NCBI RefSeq assembly: GCF_030249845.1
Contig: NZ_JANURM010000008.1
Coordinates: 1-64,000, forward strand
Origin: Campylobacter gastrosuis
GTDB taxonomy: Bacteria; Campylobacterota; Campylobacteria; Campylobacterales; Campylobacteraceae
Direction: 5' to 3'
DNA length: 64,000 nt
This document shows, in pieces, positions 30,020 through 40,206 of the stretch. Below the pieces are notes generated by a model, which worked only from the letters and a program-made list of their open reading frames with translations, made no database searches and was not told the origin of the DNA. Both the position numbers and the translations under genes were made by a program. The first letter of the stretch is position 1. Each line of letters opens with the position of its first letter.

Positions 30020-30436
30020 TTAATTTGTAGCGTTTAAATCGCTATTTGTTTGATATTCATTTATCATTTCATTATATTTTATTGTTGCTTTATTTAAAAT
30101 TTCTCTATCAATTTTGATATCCTTTTGCAAATCAACAATATCACCACAAGCATTCATATACCCAAGCTCACAGCTTTTAAAAATGTAGTTTAAGCCGATT
30201 TGCTGGGTGTTTTGCTCATTTACAACATTGTCAAGCTCACTGCTAACCTCGCCATTTATATACATAACCCCAAGCTCCTCGCACGACATTTCATCATTTA
30301 ACTCACAGCCCTTGTAGAAAATTTCAAACGCTCCCTTAAAATCATCAGAGCGTAGCGCATCAAGCCCCTTGTCAAACTCGTCAATATCAAAGCCAAAAAG
30401 CCTTAAAAATAGCGTAAAAATGATAAGCTTTTTCAT
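30020..30436 (-). CDS. Secreted Sel1-like cysteine-repeat protein
   Basis: 138 residues. A hydrophobic N-terminal signal (MKKLIIFTLFLRLFGF) suggests export. Two C-x7-C pairs (CELNDEMSC near 44 and CELGYMNAC near 88) sit at the ends of helical repeats, as in Helicobacter Hcp proteins. Its ATG touches the murF stop, so it is expressed with murF. Same type as the protein at 2397-2789 but with fewer repeats. Confidence 0.65.
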   Translation of the reverse strand: MKKLIIFTLFLRLFGFDIDEFDKGLDALRSDDFKGAFEIFYKGCELNDEMSCEELGVMYINGEVSSELDNVVNEQNTQQIGLNYIFKSCELGYMNACGDIVDLQKDIKIDREILNKATIKYNEMINEYQTNSDLNATN

Positions 30437-31875
30437 TACATAAAGCTTGGAGCGTCATTTGAAAATAGCACCAAGTCCCCTGTTTTTGTATGTTCTATCA
30501 AAATTTCTTGCATCTTATTTTTATCCTTTAAAATCACAATTTGTGCGTTTTTTATGTGTTTTAAAAGTGCCTGAGCATTTAGCGGACTTGTGATGATAAG
30601 CATATCAAAAATTTCATCAATCACACGAGATAGTCGCTCATTTAGCTCAACGCTAGCCTCAACAATCCCCGGCGTAACAAGCACCTTTCGCCCACGATAC
30701 TGGCCTACAAGCTCGTAAGACTGGCTCATACCAGCAAAGTTGCCGTTAAAGCTGTCATCAATGATAATCTTGCCGTTTGCTTGCATTTTTACAAGGCGGT
30801 GCTCCACGTTTTCTAGACCCAAAAGTCGGCTCTTAATCCTATCATTATCAACGCCTAAAAATTTTGCCACTTCAATGCAACAAGCAAGGTTAAAGGCGTT
30901 AAATTTGCCAAGCAATGGCGAAAAATACGGCATATTATCAAGCGTGAAATTTAGCCCATCAAGCGTAGCAACAATATCGCTTAAATTTTTATCATAAATT
31001 TTGATATTTTCGCTCTCATTTTTTTGCGTAGATGAGTGCAAAAACGCCATTTTTAGGCGGTTGGTTTGCAGGGCTTCAAGCTTTGTAGCACGGATATTTT
31101 CAAGCGTCTTAAAATACTCAATGTGCTGTGCTCCAATCTCGCCAACAACGACAATTTGCTGATTTAAAAAGGTTGAAATTTCGGCTATATCGCCACTTTG
31201 TCTAGCCCCAGCCTCAGCGATATAAATTTGCGTTTTTTGCGAGATATTCTCATTTATATCCTTAATAATCCCAACTAATGTATTTACGCTTCGTGGGGTT
31301 TTATGGACGTTAAAATCGTCCTTTAAAAGCGCAAAAAGAAAATTTTTAATGCTGGTTTTGCCATAACTTGCCGTGATTAAGATGATTTGTAAATTTTTAT
31401 TCTCATCTAGCCTGTTTTTAGCCTGTTTTTTGTATTTAAACGCCATAAATTTCTCAAAAAAGTGGCTAATTATTAGGCTTATAATGATAGGGCTTATCAT
31501 ATCTTTTGAAAAATTTTCAAATTTCAGATAGTTAAAAAGGTTTAAACTCAAAACAGCAACGCCAAAAAAGGCAAAAAATCGCTTAATCCTAGCGGTAAAT
31601 ACGAGCTTTTTATCAAGCTTTTTATGCCATAAAATCACGCTTGGCAGATATGCAAAATAAAAATAGATGAAAAACCAATTGCCACTTGTATAGTAAAGCA
31701 CGAGCGGGATAATCACAAAAACTAAGTGCCAAAGCGGGCGAGTAAAGTGAAACAAAACACGACTAGCCTTATACGAAAACCACTGAAAACAGGTGATTAC
31801 GTAAAAGCACAAGACCGCACAAAAAGCTATGCTTGAAACACCAAAAAACGGCTCTTTTATAATATCAAATATCAT
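30436..31875 (-). CDS. murF: UDP-MurNAc-tripeptide--D-alanyl-D-alanine ligase
   Basis: Adds D-Ala-D-Ala to the peptidoglycan precursor. 479 residues. The first 145 or so form several membrane helices, an extension seen in Campylobacter MurF and absent from E. coli. The Mur ligase ATP loop ITASYGKTS is at 167-175, IAEAGAR near 218 and the LGKFNAFNL hinge near 318. The C-terminal domain has VIDDSF and VTPGIVE. It overlaps the upstream hydrolase gene by four bases. Confidence 0.9.
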   Translation of the reverse strand: MIFDIIKEPFFGVSSIAFCAVLCFYVITCFQWFSYKASRVLFHFTRPLWHLVFVIIPLVLYYTSGNWFFIYFYFAYLPSVILWHKKLDKKLVFTARIKRFFAFFGVAVLSLNLFNYLKFENFSKDMISPIIISLIISHFFEKFMAFKYKKQAKNRLDENKNLQIILITASYGKTSIKNFLFALLKDDFNVHKTPRSVNTLVGIIKDINENISQKTQIYIAEAGARQSGDIAEISTFLNQQIVVVGEIGAQHIEYFKTLENIRATKLEALQTNRLKMAFLHSSTQKNESENIKIYDKNLSDIVATLDGLNFTLDNMPYFSPLLGKFNAFNLACCIEVAKFLGVDNDRIKSRLLGLENVEHRLVKMQANGKIIIDDSFNGNFAGMSQSYELVGQYRGRKVLVTPGIVEASVELNERLSRVIDEIFDMLIITSPLNAQALLKHIKNAQIVILKDKNKMQEILIEHTKTGDLVLFSNDAPSFM

Positions 31876-32609
31876 TTTTGCTCACTTTGTGATTTTAGCT
31901 CATTTTTTATCTCGTCCGCTATAAATTTTGCGTGCAAAAGAAAGAAAAAATGATCGCCATCAAGCGGATAAAATTTGCTATCTTTTACGATTTCGTGGAT
32001 TGTTTGACCGCTTGTTAGAGGCGTGGCTTTGTCGCTTTTGCCCCAAAAAATGAGCGTTTTACACTCTAAATTTTTATAGTTTTGATAGAAATTTTCATCA
32101 ACGACATTTTTTAAGGTTTCATACATTACCCTGCTCATACCGCTTACATCTTTTGAGGCAAAAAGGCGGTAAAATTTTGAAAATCCAAGCGGTTTTAAAA
32201 ACTTAAAAAGTGCGATTTTAAAGCGAACCCAAAGGCGTTTTTTAACCACGATGCCAGATGAGCTTAAAAGGACTAAAAATTTTGGCTCTAAAAGCGTTGC
32301 GATTTTACCACCAAAGCTGTGTCCTAACACGATATCAGGGGCTTGTGGTAGGGTTTTTATGAATTTTTTAACGATATTTGCGTAATCTTTTGTGTTTAGT
32401 GGAGAAAAAATCTCGCTCTCGCCAAAGCCGGGCAAATCAATGTAAATCTGCTTAAACTCATCAAAAACATTGCCAAACGCCTTTTTCATTATCTGCTTAC
32501 TAGCACCCCAGCCGTGCAGGATAAGGACTGAAATTTGGGCTTTTGGATTGATTATTTCATAGCTTATGTTGTAGGTTTTTAAGCCGACTTTTATGCTCTT
32601 TTTAGCCAT
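31872..32609 (-). CDS. Alpha/beta hydrolase
   Basis: 245 residues from the ATG at 32607-32609, which overlaps the upstream gene by 8 bases; earlier in-frame codons would lie inside that gene. Features: oxyanion region LHGWGASKQ near 31, nucleophile elbow GHSFGG (Ser about 98), Asp in WGKSDKATPL and His in DGDHFFFL near the C-terminus, so the catalytic triad is complete. Substrate unknown. Cytoplasmic by lack of a signal. Confidence 0.8.
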   Translation of the reverse strand: MAKKSIKVGLKTYNISYEIINPKAQISVLILHGWGASKQIMKKAFGNVFDEFKQIYIDLPGFGESEIFSPLNTKDYANIVKKFIKTLPQAPDIVLGHSFGGKIATLLEPKFLVLLSSSGIVVKKRLWVRFKIALFKFLKPLGFSKFYRLFASKDVSGMSRVMYETLKNVVDENFYQNYKNLECKTLIFWGKSDKATPLTSGQTIHEIVKDSKFYPLDGDHFFFLLHAKFIADEIKNELKSQSEQK

Positions 32610-32829
32610 TATTTTCTCGCTTGTTTGAGGTATAAATGCCTTGTAAAATTTCAACCGCCTCGCAAAGTCTTTCATACTCAGACATATTTAAAAGGACGGC
32701 TTCAAATTTGTTATTTTTTACGATTACGGCACGTTTTCTCTCGGCTTTGCTGATTTTACCCAAAACCGCACTAAAATTTCTAACAACCTCAGTCGCTGTG
32801 TAAATTTCATCTTTGCTAAATGCTGTCAT
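32602..32829 (-). CDS. Phd/YefM-like antitoxin-type protein (orphan)
   Basis: 75 residues from the ATG at 32827-32829. It resembles the N-terminal DNA-binding part of Phd/YefM antitoxins: TATEVVRNFSAVLGKISKAE, then VIVKNNKFEAVLLNMSEYERL. No toxin gene (Doc, YoeB or PIN type) is adjacent: the neighbours are a hydrolase and groEL. It may be a solitary regulator. Transcribed ahead of the hydrolase-murF genes. Confidence 0.65.
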   Translation of the reverse strand: MTAFSKDEIYTATEVVRNFSAVLGKISKAERKRAVIVKNNKFEAVLLNMSEYERLCEAVEILQGIYTSNKRENNG

Positions 32830-32890
32830 ACAAACTCTTTTACGTAAAATTTTACGCAAAATTTAGCATATTTTTATTTATAAAATGATT

Positions 32891-32914
32891 AAAAAGCGGA
32901 GCAAAGCACTCCGC
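32891..32914 (-). terminator. Intrinsic terminator of groESL
   Basis: The stem GCGGAG / CTCCGC with a 7-base loop is followed on the minus strand by TTTTTAATC, nine bases after the groEL stop. Confidence 0.85.
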
Positions 32915-32922
32915 CTTTGGGC

Positions 32923-34560
<1,638 letters not shown>

Positions 34561-34578
34561 TTAATCCTTTTATTAAAT

Positions 34579-34839
34579 TTATTTTAAAACACCTAAAACA
34601 TCATCAATGTTTAAGACCAAAAAAGTCTTGCCTTCAAGCGTAATTTCAGTGCCGCCGTATTTTGCAAACACAACGCTATCGCCCACTTTTACGCCCTCTA
34701 CTTCACTGCTAACAGCCAAAACTTTACCGCTTAAAGGTTTTTCTTTTGCATTATCAGGTATAATAATGCCCGTCGCAGTCGTTTTAACGTCTTCAAGACG
34801 CTCAACTAAGACACGTTTGCCTAATGGTTGAAAATTCAT
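34579..34839 (-). CDS. groES: Co-chaperonin GroES
   Basis: Lid of the GroEL chamber. 86 residues, slightly short but complete: [16 protein letters not shown] at the start, a mobile loop ([16 protein letters not shown], about 20-35) and [11 protein letters not shown] near 65. AAGGAT precedes the ATG. Confidence 0.98.
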   Translation of the reverse strand: MNFQPLGKRVLVERLEDVKTTATGIIIPDNAKEKPLSGKVLAVSSEVEGVKVGDSVVFAKYGGTEITLEGKTFLVLNIDDVLGVLK

Positions 34840-34870
34840 CGTTCATCCTTTTGGTTTGATTTTTATGTTT

Positions 34871-34897
34871 TTAGCACTCTTTATTTTTGAGTGATGA
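34871..34897 (-). promoter_or_regulatory. CIRCE operator (HrcA site) of groESL
   Basis: TTAGCACTC, nine bases, then GAGTGATGA on the plus strand. The left arm is perfect, and the right arm differs from GAGTGCTAA at two positions. It lies just downstream of the -10 and upstream of the groES ribosome site, the standard place for HrcA heat-shock repression. Confidence 0.85.
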
Positions 34898-34898
34898 A

Positions 34899-34927
34899 AT
34901 AGTAGCATTTTTTTGAAAATAAGTCAA
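34899..34927 (-). promoter_or_regulatory. Sigma-70 promoter of groESL
   Basis: On the minus strand TTGACT (34922-34927), a 17-base spacer and TACTAT (34899-34904). This is an unusually complete -35/-10 pair for Campylobacter. The CIRCE operator begins two bases after the -10. Confidence 0.8.
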
Positions 34928-35009
34928 TATATGAGCTAAAATTTTTAAATTATTTTAGTCTAATTGGCTCAACTTTTTTGATATTAAAAATTTTATAAAA
35001 GGATAAAAT

Positions 35010-37550
35010 ATGAAAATTTTAAAGTATCTTTTGGCTGTTTTACTGCTTTTATTTGCAGTAATTTATGTTGTTTGCTTTACTGGTTTTGGCAACGATTTAG
35101 TCGCAAAATATGCCCAAAATTTCATAAAAAATAAGAGTGGCATTGATGTTAAGATTGAAAAATTTCGCTTAGATATGAGCGAACTTGCACTCATAGCCAC
35201 GGCAAATGATGAGATAAATTTAAACGCAAACGGCAAAATTTCGCTATTTTCACAAAATTTTGACCTTGATTATAAGATCACAGCAAGTGATTTAAAAACG
35301 GCAAATATCAAGCTAGAAAAGCCAATTTTTATAAACGGCAAGGCAAAGGGCAAGTTTAAAAATTTTGATATAAACGGCGTTGGCGATATGCTTGGCTCAA
35401 ACCTTACTTTTTTAGCAAATATCAAAAATTACGAGCCATTTACGGCACAAATAAATGCAAAAAAGCTTGAAATTTCACAAATTCTAGCCATTTTAAAACA
35501 GCCAAACTACGCAAAGGGGCTAATTGATTTAACAGCTGATATTAAAGATGAAAACGGCAAAAGAGACGGCAAGGCAAATCTTGAAATTTATGACGGCTTA
35601 GCAAACAATAGCACGATTTTTAGGGATTTTAATATCACTTTACCAGAAAATTTTAGCTTTAAAGGCGCTTTTAATGCCACGATAAACGACAACGCCATAA
35701 ACTTAAAGAGCATTTTTATAACGCCTATCATAACGGCTAACGCAAAAAACACGAATTTTTTAATAGATAAAAATGCAATAAACAGCGATTTTAACGTGCA
35801 GATTGATGATTTAAGCAAGTTTGAGCCAATCATAAAACAAAGGCTAAATGGCACACTAAATTTAAGTGGTAACGCCGATATTTTAGAAAATAAACTTAAA
35901 AATTTAGACGCAAAAATCAGCGGTTTTGGCGGAGAGATAAATGCAAATTTAAAAGATGAAAATCTAAATGCAAAGATAACAAATATTAAGCTTGAAGAGC
36001 TTTTAAAAATGGCTGCAAAACCTGCATTTGCAACGGCTTTAATCAATGGCGAAGTGGTGGCTAAAAATATAAACAAGCCAAAAAAAGCCGATGGATTTTT
36101 AAGGCTAAATACGCAAAACGGGGCGTTAAACTCGGCTGAGCTAAAAAAATTAAGCGACATAAATATGCCAAATGGCGTGAAATTTGAGCTAAAAGCGGAT
36201 GCAAAAATCGCAAATTCGCTAGCTGATTTTAACCTTGATTTCTTAACTTCGCTCTTTGATTTAAAGAGCGTAAATGGCACTTTTAACACCGATAAAAACG
36301 ACTTAAACGCAAAATTTGCACTAATTGTAAGCGACCTAGCCAGACTTGAAAAAATCGTGGGAGCTAAACTTAGTGGGGCAGTTGATATTAAAGGCGATGT
36401 GGTGCTAAAAAATATGGCATTAAGTCAGCTAAATATCGCTGGTAAGGCGCTTGGTGGCAATATTTTAGCTCAAACAAACGGCACAAATTTAGACGCAAGC
36501 TTGACAAATTTAGGGTTAAAAGATCTGTTTGTGCTTGTTGGTCAGCAGCCACTAGCAAATGCAAACATAAATTTAGACGCAAAACTAAGCACGATTGACA
36601 TTAAAAACCTAAATGGCAACCTAAATTTAAAGGTAAATGGCGGCGAATTTTACGCTGAAAATATGAGTAAAGTGCTTGATAAAAAATTCCCAAATGGCGT
36701 AAAATTTAGTGCAAATTCAGATATAAAAATCACAAAAAGCGTGGCAAATTTTAACGCTGATATTTTAAGCGATTTAGTTAGCTTAAAAGAGATTAGCGGT
36801 AAATTTTACATAGATGATTTAAGCTTTGAAAGTGTAGCAAAAGCCGATATACCAAGCTTTTCAAGGCTAAAATTCATAACCGAAAAAGAGCTTGAAGGGG
36901 CGATTTTAGCAAACATAAATGCCACAAAAAAGGGCGAAAACTTAAACGCAAATTTAAATTCAAAAATATTTAACGGAGAGCTTGTTGCAAACTACAAAAA
37001 CGGCAATTTAACGGCTAATTTAAAGTCATTTACCTTTAAAGGGCTAACCGATATGCTAAAAATGCAAAATTTCTACAACGGCAAAGGCAGTGCCGAGCTA
37101 AAATACGATACAAAGGCACAAAATGGCGTGTTTGACGTAGATATCATTGAGGGCAGGCTAGCACAAAATGGCTTTACAAACACGATAAAGACATTTAGTG
37201 GGAGAGATATCACGACTGAAATTTACAAAAATGGCTACCTTAAAGGCACGATAAAAAAGGGCGTAATAAATTTTGATATGGCAATGACAGCCCAAAGAAG
37301 CGATATAAACGCAAGTTTGGCGACTTTTAACACAATAACTGACGCCATAAATATCCCGCTAAATTTTAGATATGAAAAAACGGACGCCAAAATAGATATC
37401 ACTGGCACCAGCAAAGAGCCAAAATACTCGGTAAAATCGGACTATTTAGAGAAAAAAATCATCAAAGGGCTTGATAAAATAATAGATAAAAAGCTAGGCG
37501 ATAGCGAGAATAAAGACGCTGTAAAAAATCTCATAAAAGGGCTATTTTAG
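35010..37550 (+). CDS. Large AsmA/TamB-like envelope protein
   Basis: 846 residues: a short N-terminal membrane anchor (about 3-25), then a long periplasmic region rich in beta strands and repeating Asn/Ala/Lys-rich modules. The start (SGIDVKIEKFRLDM) and overall shape fit AsmA-like proteins, which bridge the inner membrane and envelope and carry phospholipid. A module of about 170 residues is repeated: MPNGVKF near 388 and FPNGVKF near 560 begin matching stretches. AAAAGGAT precedes the ATG. Single-gene unit with its own terminator. Confidence 0.7.
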   Translation: MKILKYLLAVLLLLFAVIYVVCFTGFGNDLVAKYAQNFIKNKSGIDVKIEKFRLDMSELALIATANDEINLNANGKISLFSQNFDLDYKITASDLKTANIKLEKPIFINGKAKGKFKNFDINGVGDMLGSNLTFLANIKNYEPFTAQINAKKLEISQILAILKQPNYAKGLIDLTADIKDENGKRDGKANLEIYDGLANNSTIFRDFNITLPENFSFKGAFNATINDNAINLKSIFITPIITANAKNTNFLIDKNAINSDFNVQIDDLSKFEPIIKQRLNGTLNLSGNADILENKLKNLDAKISGFGGEINANLKDENLNAKITNIKLEELLKMAAKPAFATALINGEVVAKNINKPKKADGFLRLNTQNGALNSAELKKLSDINMPNGVKFELKADAKIANSLADFNLDFLTSLFDLKSVNGTFNTDKNDLNAKFALIVSDLARLEKIVGAKLSGAVDIKGDVVLKNMALSQLNIAGKALGGNILAQTNGTNLDASLTNLGLKDLFVLVGQQPLANANINLDAKLSTIDIKNLNGNLNLKVNGGEFYAENMSKVLDKKFPNGVKFSANSDIKITKSVANFNADILSDLVSLKEISGKFYIDDLSFESVAKADIPSFSRLKFITEKELEGAILANINATKKGENLNANLNSKIFNGELVANYKNGNLTANLKSFTFKGLTDMLKMQNFYNGKGSAELKYDTKAQNGVFDVDIIEGRLAQNGFTNTIKTFSGRDITTEIYKNGYLKGTIKKGVINFDMAMTAQRSDINASLATFNTITDAINIPLNFRYEKTDAKIDITGTSKEPKYSVKSDYLEKKIIKGLDKIIDKKLGDSENKDAVKNLIKGLF

Positions 37551-37552
37551 GG

Positions 37553-37581
37553 GCTGGGGCGTTTGCCCCAAGCTTTTTTTT
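37553..37581 (+). terminator. Intrinsic terminator of the AsmA-like gene
   Basis: A GC-rich hairpin (TGGGGC / GCCCCA core, 4-base loop, bulged extension GC/GC) followed by eight T. Confidence 0.85.
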
Positions 37582-37763
37582 AGGCATTTGCTTTAAATTT
37601 AGCGTTTGCCATAGGCTTTTTTGGTAAATAACTTAGCCATTTGCTCCGAGATTTTAGCGATATGTGAGCGTTTGCTTTAAAATTTAATGATCGTTTTGCC
37701 AAAATTTTACTAACAAAAACGTTACGTATTTTACTAAATGCGTGGGCATTTTGCCCACCAAAA

Positions 37764-38172
37764 TTAGTTTTTAATCTCTTTTTTTAACGAACTTCTAGTT
37801 TCTATAATCTCTTTTTGGCAAGTTTCTAAATCAACGGCTTTAAGCTGTGGTCTGCCAACAAAAAAGCCGATACCAACGCCACCTTTTACGCAGTAAATCT
37901 CATTTGGCTTAGTTTCAATCACGACCGAAGCTTTTTGCCTCAGTTTTAGCCCAAATTTCATACTCTTTATTTGCTTTTAGGCTAGTTTTTAAAAATCCGC
38001 CGTTTCGTAGCCTGATTAAAGTTTTATTATCATCATCGCTAGTAACGCCAATACTATACTTTACCATTGAGCCAACAGCAGCACTTGGGCGATATACATA
38101 AAGTAGACTCTCATCATCTTTTGGCGTTTCAAAGCCTGAAAATTTCGGACCTTTGGCATTTTGTAAAAATCA
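37764..38172 (-). pseudogene. Frameshifted relic of the adjacent lipoprotein gene
   Basis: Translating with one frame change recovers a protein similar to the product of 38211-38693: FETPKDDESLLYVYRPS, TLIRLRNGGFLKTSLKANKE and WAKTEAK in one frame, then SVVIETKPNEIYCVKGGVG and VDLETCQKEI in the next. The break is at an A5 run (plus-strand T5 near 37932-37936). The signal peptide and lipobox are missing, with an in-frame stop just upstream. So it is a tandem duplicate that has decayed. Confidence 0.8.
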
Positions 38173-38210
38173 TTTTAGGCTAAATTTAACTGGGGCTATT
38201 GCCACAAATT

Positions 38211-38693
38211 TTACTCAAATAACGAATCTTCATCCACTAAATGATTAAAGAATTCTTGCTGTGGTGAGTTTTGTGTTTTTCTTATCTCGTTTTTGCAAGT
38301 TGCTAAATCAACGATTTGCAGATATGGGCGAAATGCGCGAAAACCCACACCGCCCGTGAGCTTGACACAAATAATCTCTCCCGACTTGGCATCAATCACG
38401 ACCGAACTTGTCGTTTCAGTTTTAGCCCAGTAAATATATTTATTATTTGCCCTTAGTCTGATTTTTAAAAATTCTCCATTTCGCCATATTATTTGTTTCT
38501 TATCATCGTTTGGACCAATTTTGCCTTCTACTCTTATCACAACATTACCATTTGGACTATAAAGATAAAGCAAACTCTCATCATAATTTGGCACTTCAAA
38601 ATCCACAAAATTAACCCCATTTAAGGCACAACCACCAAAAGCATAAGCCAAACAAGCTAACAAACCAAACCTTAAACCACTTGTTAATCTCAT
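38211..38693 (-). CDS. Putative lipoprotein
   Basis: 160 residues. The N-terminus is a lipoprotein signal with a lipobox-like AFGGC (Cys about 22). The rest is a small soluble domain of unknown fold with two further cysteines in EIICVK and DLATCKN. The ATG has AAGGAG ahead and overlaps the stop of the G-tract reading frame (ATGA). Its decayed duplicate lies directly downstream. Function unknown. Confidence 0.7.
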   Translation of the reverse strand: MRLTSGLRFGLLACLAYAFGGCALNGVNFVDFEVPNYDESLLYLYSPNGNVVIRVEGKIGPNDDKKQIIWRNGEFLKIRLRANNKYIYWAKTETTSSVVIDAKSGEIICVKLTGGVGFRAFRPYLQIVDLATCKNEIRKTQNSPQQEFFNHLVDEDSLFE

Positions 38694-38862
38694 AAAATCT
38701 CCTTAAAAAATTTAATTAGTTTTAAAAAATATGAAATATTTATTGTAGTTAGTAGATTATTTGAAGTGTTGTTGTGATAAATGAGCTTAAATTCTAAACT
38801 ATCTTTGCTACTCCCCCCCCCCCCCCCAGCAACACGCATAAAATTATGATATAGTTTTTCAT
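38690..38862 (-). CDS. Possible phase-variable small exported ORF with G15 tract
   Basis: From an ATG at 38860-38862 with AAGGGA upstream the frame reads MKNYIIILCVLLGGGGG, a signal-peptide-like start, then hits TAG at 38794 after 22 residues. After the tract another frame continues for about 40 codons (SSKDSLEFKLIYHNN...FFKEIL) and ends at 38690, overlapping the lipoprotein ATG. The two halves join only if the tract has 13 or 16 G. It is therefore read as an OFF-phase switch; no function is known. It could also be a decayed gene. Confidence 0.5.
38813..38827 (-). repeat. G15 homopolymer
   Basis: Fifteen consecutive C on the plus strand (G on the coding strand). Runs this long are hypermutable in Campylobacter, so length should differ within a culture. 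It lies 45 to 60 bases after the mnmE stop. Confidence 0.95.
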
Positions 38863-38871
38863 TTTGATCCC

Positions 38872-40206
38872 TTACTTGCCTAAGCAAAAATTTAAAAACA
38901 TCTCATCAAGCACTTCGCTATATTCAAGCGGTCTTGTGATACTTGCTATCTCTTTTATGGCTAAATTTATCTCATAAGCAAACAGCTCAATCTCGCTCTC
39001 ATCTAAGAGCAAAAACGCCCTTTTTAACGCACCGCTAGCCGCCTCACACGCCCTTATTTGAGCCAGTGAGCTTAGCATTATCTCGTTTGTATCTTGCGTG
39101 TTTAGAAAATTTTCAATTTCATTTACTAGCTCATCTACGCCATTTTTGGCACAAATTTTAATCGGCTCATTTAAATTTATATCAAATCTAACGCCTAAAT
39201 CGCTCTTATTTAACACAAAAAATAGCTTCTTATCAAGTCCGTCAAGTAGCGATAATATCCTTTTATCGCCCTCATCTGCCACTTCTGAGCCGTCAAAAAC
39301 AGCCACAATAATATCAGCCTCATCAATGGCACGAAGCGAGTAGCTAATGCCTATCTCCTCAACTGCCCCAGCACCGCTTCTAATCCCTGCTGTGTCAATG
39401 ATTTTAACCAAATGAGTGCCGATTTTTAGCCCCTCTTCAATAGTATCTCTTGTCGTGCCAGCCTCGTTTGAAACGATAGCACGCTCAAATTTTAAAAGTG
39501 CGTTTAAAATTGAGCTTTTGCCGACATTTGGTTTGCCGACAATTGCGATTTTAAAGCCGTCAATTAGCCCCCTACGCTCCTTGCTAATGGCTACCATTTT
39601 ATCAAGTTTTTGGCTATTTTGAGATAACATATTTTTAATGCTACCCAGCAAATCGCTTGGCAGATCATCATCTGCATAATCAATGCTAGTCTCAACATAG
39701 GCTAATGTCCTAACAAGCTCAGCCCTAATCTCATCTGTGTATCGCCCAAGCTCCCCACGCATCTGCCTTGCTAAAATTTTAGCCGCACCTTCGCTTCGTG
39801 AGTTGATTATTGCAGTGATTGCGTTTGCCTTTGCCAGGTCAAGTTTGCCGTTTAAAAACGCCCTTTTGCTAAACTCGCCGGGCTGTGCTAAAACAACGCC
39901 AAGCCTTAAAAGCTCGTTTAAAATCATATTTGAGATGACAAATCCGCCGTGAGTTTGAAACTCAACGATGTCCTCGCCAGTAAAGCTATTTGGGGCTTTA
40001 AAGTAGATTAAAATCGCCTCATCTAAAAATTCTCCACCACAAAAAACTTCACAAAGCGTGGCGTGGCGTGGTTTTAGCGTGTTTTTTTTGGTTAGTTTTA
40101 GCGAAATTTCAAGTGCCTTTTCGCCACTAACCCTAACGATACTAACCGAGCCAAGTCCGTGTGCAGTGGCGATTGCAGCGATTGTGCTATTTTTTGAAAA
40201 ACTCAT
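38872..40206 (-). CDS. mnmE: tRNA modification GTPase MnmE
   Basis: With MnmG makes the cmnm5 group on wobble U34. 444 residues: N-terminal formyl-THF-binding domain, helical domain, and a G domain with GKPNVGKSSILN near 225 and NKSD near 335. The C-terminal catalytic cysteine motif is FCLGK. It overlaps the khpB-like gene by 20 bases, and is the last conserved gene of the rpmH cluster. Confidence 0.97.
   Translation of the reverse strand: MSFSKNSTIAAIATAHGLGSVSIVRVSGEKALEISLKLTKKNTLKPRHATLCEVFCGGEFLDEAILIYFKAPNSFTGEDIVEFQTHGGFVISNMILNELLRLGVVLAQPGEFSKRAFLNGKLDLAKANAITAIINSRSEGAAKILARQMRGELGRYTDEIRAELVRTLAYVETSIDYADDDLPSDLLGSIKNMLSQNSQKLDKMVAISKERRGLIDGFKIAIVGKPNVGKSSILNALLKFERAIVSNEAGTTRDTIEEGLKIGTHLVKIIDTAGIRSGAGAVEEIGISYSLRAIDEADIIVAVFDGSEVADEGDKRILSLLDGLDKKLFFVLNKSDLGVRFDINLNEPIKICAKNGVDELVNEIENFLNTQDTNEIMLSSLAQIRACEAASGALKRAFLLLDESEIELFAYEINLAIKEIASITRPLEYSEVLDEMFLNFCLGK

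Noticed and set aside
37764..37961. Separate 65-residue gene
   Set aside because: The apparent Met start lies in a frame that joins the relic only after its frameshift; the similarity to the intact lipoprotein continues upstream in another frame, so it is the tail of a pseudogene.
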